24,400 bases of DNA from NCBI GenBank assembly GCA_011773475.1, contig WVXN01000032.1, forward strand, positions 5,731 through 30,130, in the 5' to 3' direction. The position numbers and the translations under genes were made by a program. The stretch is from Candidatus Aenigmatarchaeota archaeon. GTDB taxonomy: Archaea > Aenigmatarchaeota > Aenigmatarchaeia > Aenigmatarchaeales > Aenigmatarchaeaceae. Positions 22,999 through 24,400 of the stretch are shown here, in pieces; positions within the stretch are counted from its first letter, which is position 1, and each line of letters starts with the position of its first letter. The notes under the pieces were generated by a model that did no database searches, had not been told where the DNA came from, and saw nothing but the letters and a program-made list of their open reading frames with translations.

Positions 22999-24400
22999 TA
23001 TATCCAACCTTCTTTCTTTCTTATTAGAAATGCTCTGAATAATCTCAAAACAAGTTTAAAGTGATCGGTGGACCTTGTAGAAAGTTTAAGCATCATACTA
23101 ATGTATTCTGGTCTCGTATAATATCTTTTGTTAACATCTTTCAAAAAATTATCTAGTTGTTCTTTCGTCATATGTTTTAATTTTATACCAGATGAACTAA
23201 AACTATCTCTATTCCAGTAATCACCAATAAACAAATCGTGTTTTTTAACGTAATCAAAAAACGGTGTTCCTGGTAATGGGTTTGCTATTGTAAATTGGGT
23301 AAATTCTGAATTTGATTTGCAAGCAAAATCAAAACTTTCTTTTATAGTTTTCATCGTTTCCCATGGAAAACCAAAAATAAAACAGTTGTGCCTCATTATG
23401 CCAGCATTTTTAGTATTTCTTAGTCCTGTTATCATTTGTTTTTTTGTCATACCTTTTTTAATTAATTTTAAAATATAATCGCTACCACTTTCTGTACCAA
23501 ATAATATCCTTACGCATCCAGCATCTGCCATAGCCTTTGTTATAGCCTTTGTCATTAAATGTGGTCTGCATTGTTGAGACCATGTTACATCTAGATCTTC
23601 TTCTTTGAAAAGTTTACAAATTTCAAAAACTCTTTTTGCAGATATCTCAAATGTATCATCGTCATATCTTAACTCTTTTATACCAAACTCATCTATCAAA
23701 TGTTTTGCTTCTTCAAAAACTCTTTCTGGAGATTGAGCTCTGAATTGATGAGAATAAATTGTATTCGGAAAAGTGCAAAATATGCATTGGAAAGGGCAAC
23801 CCCTGCTTGTTATAGTATTGGCAACTGGTCTTCTAAGATTTACGGTCTCATAAAATTTTGTAAGATCAACAAGGTCATATGCAGGTATTGGTAATTCGTC
23901 TAGATTTTGAATTAATTGTCTTGGTCTATTTTTTATTATTCTTTTATCTTTTTTGTAAATTAAACCCTTTACAGAACTTAAGTTCTTTTTCCTATCTAAT
24001 GTATTAACCAAATCTCTAATTACATATTCATACTCTCTAAAAGCTACAAAATCTATAAAAGGTGAAAATCCAAAAAACTTCTTTCCTAATGCAGTCGCAA
24101 ATGGTCCAACAAAGGCAATTTTAGAATTTATTTTTTTACTTACTTCAGCTATTTTTATTTCAACTGGAAGTGTTACGTGTTGGCTGAAAATCACAATTAA
24201 ATCAGGGGATTCTCTTTCTAATATTTTAACCAATCTCTTAAATGATATGTTCTCGGTTTGACAATGAATATATCTCACATTATGACCTTCTTTACGTAAA
24301 ATAGAAGCTGTTGACAAGTTTAGATAAGAATAAACTTGTTCACCTGTTATAGTAACAGCCGGATGTCTTCTACCGCCTATTCGAACAATATTTTCAGGAT
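22998..24400 (-). CDS. B12-binding-type radical SAM protein (N-terminus cut by right edge)
   Basis: At least 466 residues are visible and the frame stays open to the window end. Codons 24398-24318 encode a continuous stretch (including IGGRRHPAVTITGEQVYSYLN) that precedes the internal TTG at 24317, so the gene starts outside the window. An N-terminal cobalamin-binding-like Rossmann domain (visible to about residue 150) is followed by a radical SAM core with SRGCPFQCIFC, cysteines at visible residues 201, 205 and 208 binding the 4Fe-4S cluster. FGTESGSD and FIFGFPWET follow, typical of the class B methyltransferase-like family. No clear DxHxxG cobalamin motif is seen. Such proteins methylate or rearrange unactivated carbons of sugars, lipids or cofactors; the substrate here is unknown. 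It leads into the two kinase-like genes with TAATG coupling. Confidence 0.9.
   Translation of the reverse strand, partial: PENIVRIGGRRHPAVTITGEQVYSYLNLSTASILRKEGHNVRYIHCQTENISFKRLVKILERESPDLIVIFSQHVTLPVEIKIAEVSKKINSKIAFVGPFATALGKKFFGFSPFIDFVAFREYEYVIRDLVNTLDRKKNLSSVKGLIYKKDKRIIKNRPRQLIQNLDELPIPAYDLVDLTKFYETVNLRRPVANTITSRGCPFQCIFCTFPNTIYSHQFRAQSPERVFEEAKHLIDEFGIKELRYDDDTFEISAKRVFEICKLFKEEDLDVTWSQQCRPHLMTKAITKAMADAGCVRILFGTESGSDYILKLIKKGMTKKQMITGLRNTKNAGIMRHNCFIFGFPWETMKTIKESFDFACKSNSEFTQFTIANPLPGTPFFDYVKKHDLFIGDYWNRDSFSSSGIKLKHMTKEQLDNFLKDVNKRYYTRPEYISMMLKLSTRSTDHFKLVLRLFRAFLIRKKEGWI

Noticed and set aside
24315..24317. TTG at 24317 as the start of the radical SAM gene
   Set aside because: The frame continues upstream without a stop to the window edge and encodes plausible B12-binding-domain sequence, so this TTG is internal.
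20281..24400. RiPP maturation cassette (HprK-like plus radical SAM)
   Set aside because: No small precursor ORF or PqqD-like gene is visible between or next to these genes, the radical SAM protein is of the B12-binding type, and the surroundings are glycan genes. Kept only as an alternative.

Overview
The window is an AT-rich, very gene-dense piece of an archaeal genome. The archaeal signature rests on several features: an archaeal-type tyrosyl-tRNA synthetase, a beta-CASP RNase of the archaeal CPSF-like kind, an AglB/STT3 oligosaccharyltransferase, a surface protein with a PGF-pre-PGF domain and about 70 N-glycosylation sequons, TATA-like boxes 20-30 nt before several start codons (leaderless or near-leaderless genes), and GGTGAT-type Shine-Dalgarno sites. 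The surface-protein modules (Ig-like, parallel beta-helix, Cys-rich, thrombospondin-like) look like those of DPANN archaea such as Woesearchaeota or Pacearchaeota. That placement is inference. No tRNA, rRNA, CRISPR, transposon or integrase was seen, and no gene-free stretch exceeds 300 bases.

Left part (1-5232): housekeeping and RNA metabolism. The first nine codons of a seryl-tRNA synthetase run off the left edge on the minus strand. A tandem ACT-domain protein follows on the plus strand. A minus-strand pair encodes a SAH/MTA-type nucleoside deaminase and tyrS. Divergent from it is a plus-strand pair whose genes overlap by 14 nt: a beta-CASP RNase and RNA 3'-phosphate cyclase (rtcA).

Middle part (5233-12897): protein N-glycosylation and one of its likely targets. 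A 1215-residue membrane-anchored surface glycoprotein on the minus strand lies divergent from a flippase, the oligosaccharyltransferase AglB and a dolichol-phosphate-mannose-synthase-like GT2, all on the plus strand.

Right part (12884-24400): a block of eleven minus-strand genes for glycan assembly. In transcription order these are a cobalamin-type radical SAM protein (truncated by the right edge), two paralogous HPr-kinase-like P-loop proteins, two SAM methyltransferases, a processive-type GT2, a large polytopic GT-C-like protein, a third methyltransferase, an ALG5/DPM1-like GT2, a NodB-type polysaccharide deacetylase and a GT39-like GT-C protein. Most neighbours overlap or touch, so translation is probably coupled. 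A new promoter and RBS appear before 16703 and probably near 14392-14434. Glycosyltransferases would build a lipid-linked glycan, which would be methylated and deacetylated, flipped, and transferred by AglB or other GT-C enzymes; this is inference from gene content.

The most unusual signal is an exact 92-bp direct repeat (21769-21860 and 22799-22890) inside the two kinase-like paralogs. Their flanking DNA is strongly diverged and their Walker A motifs are degenerate in different ways. This points to a recent gene-conversion or recombination tract in an uncharacterised kinase pair within a surface-glycan operon.
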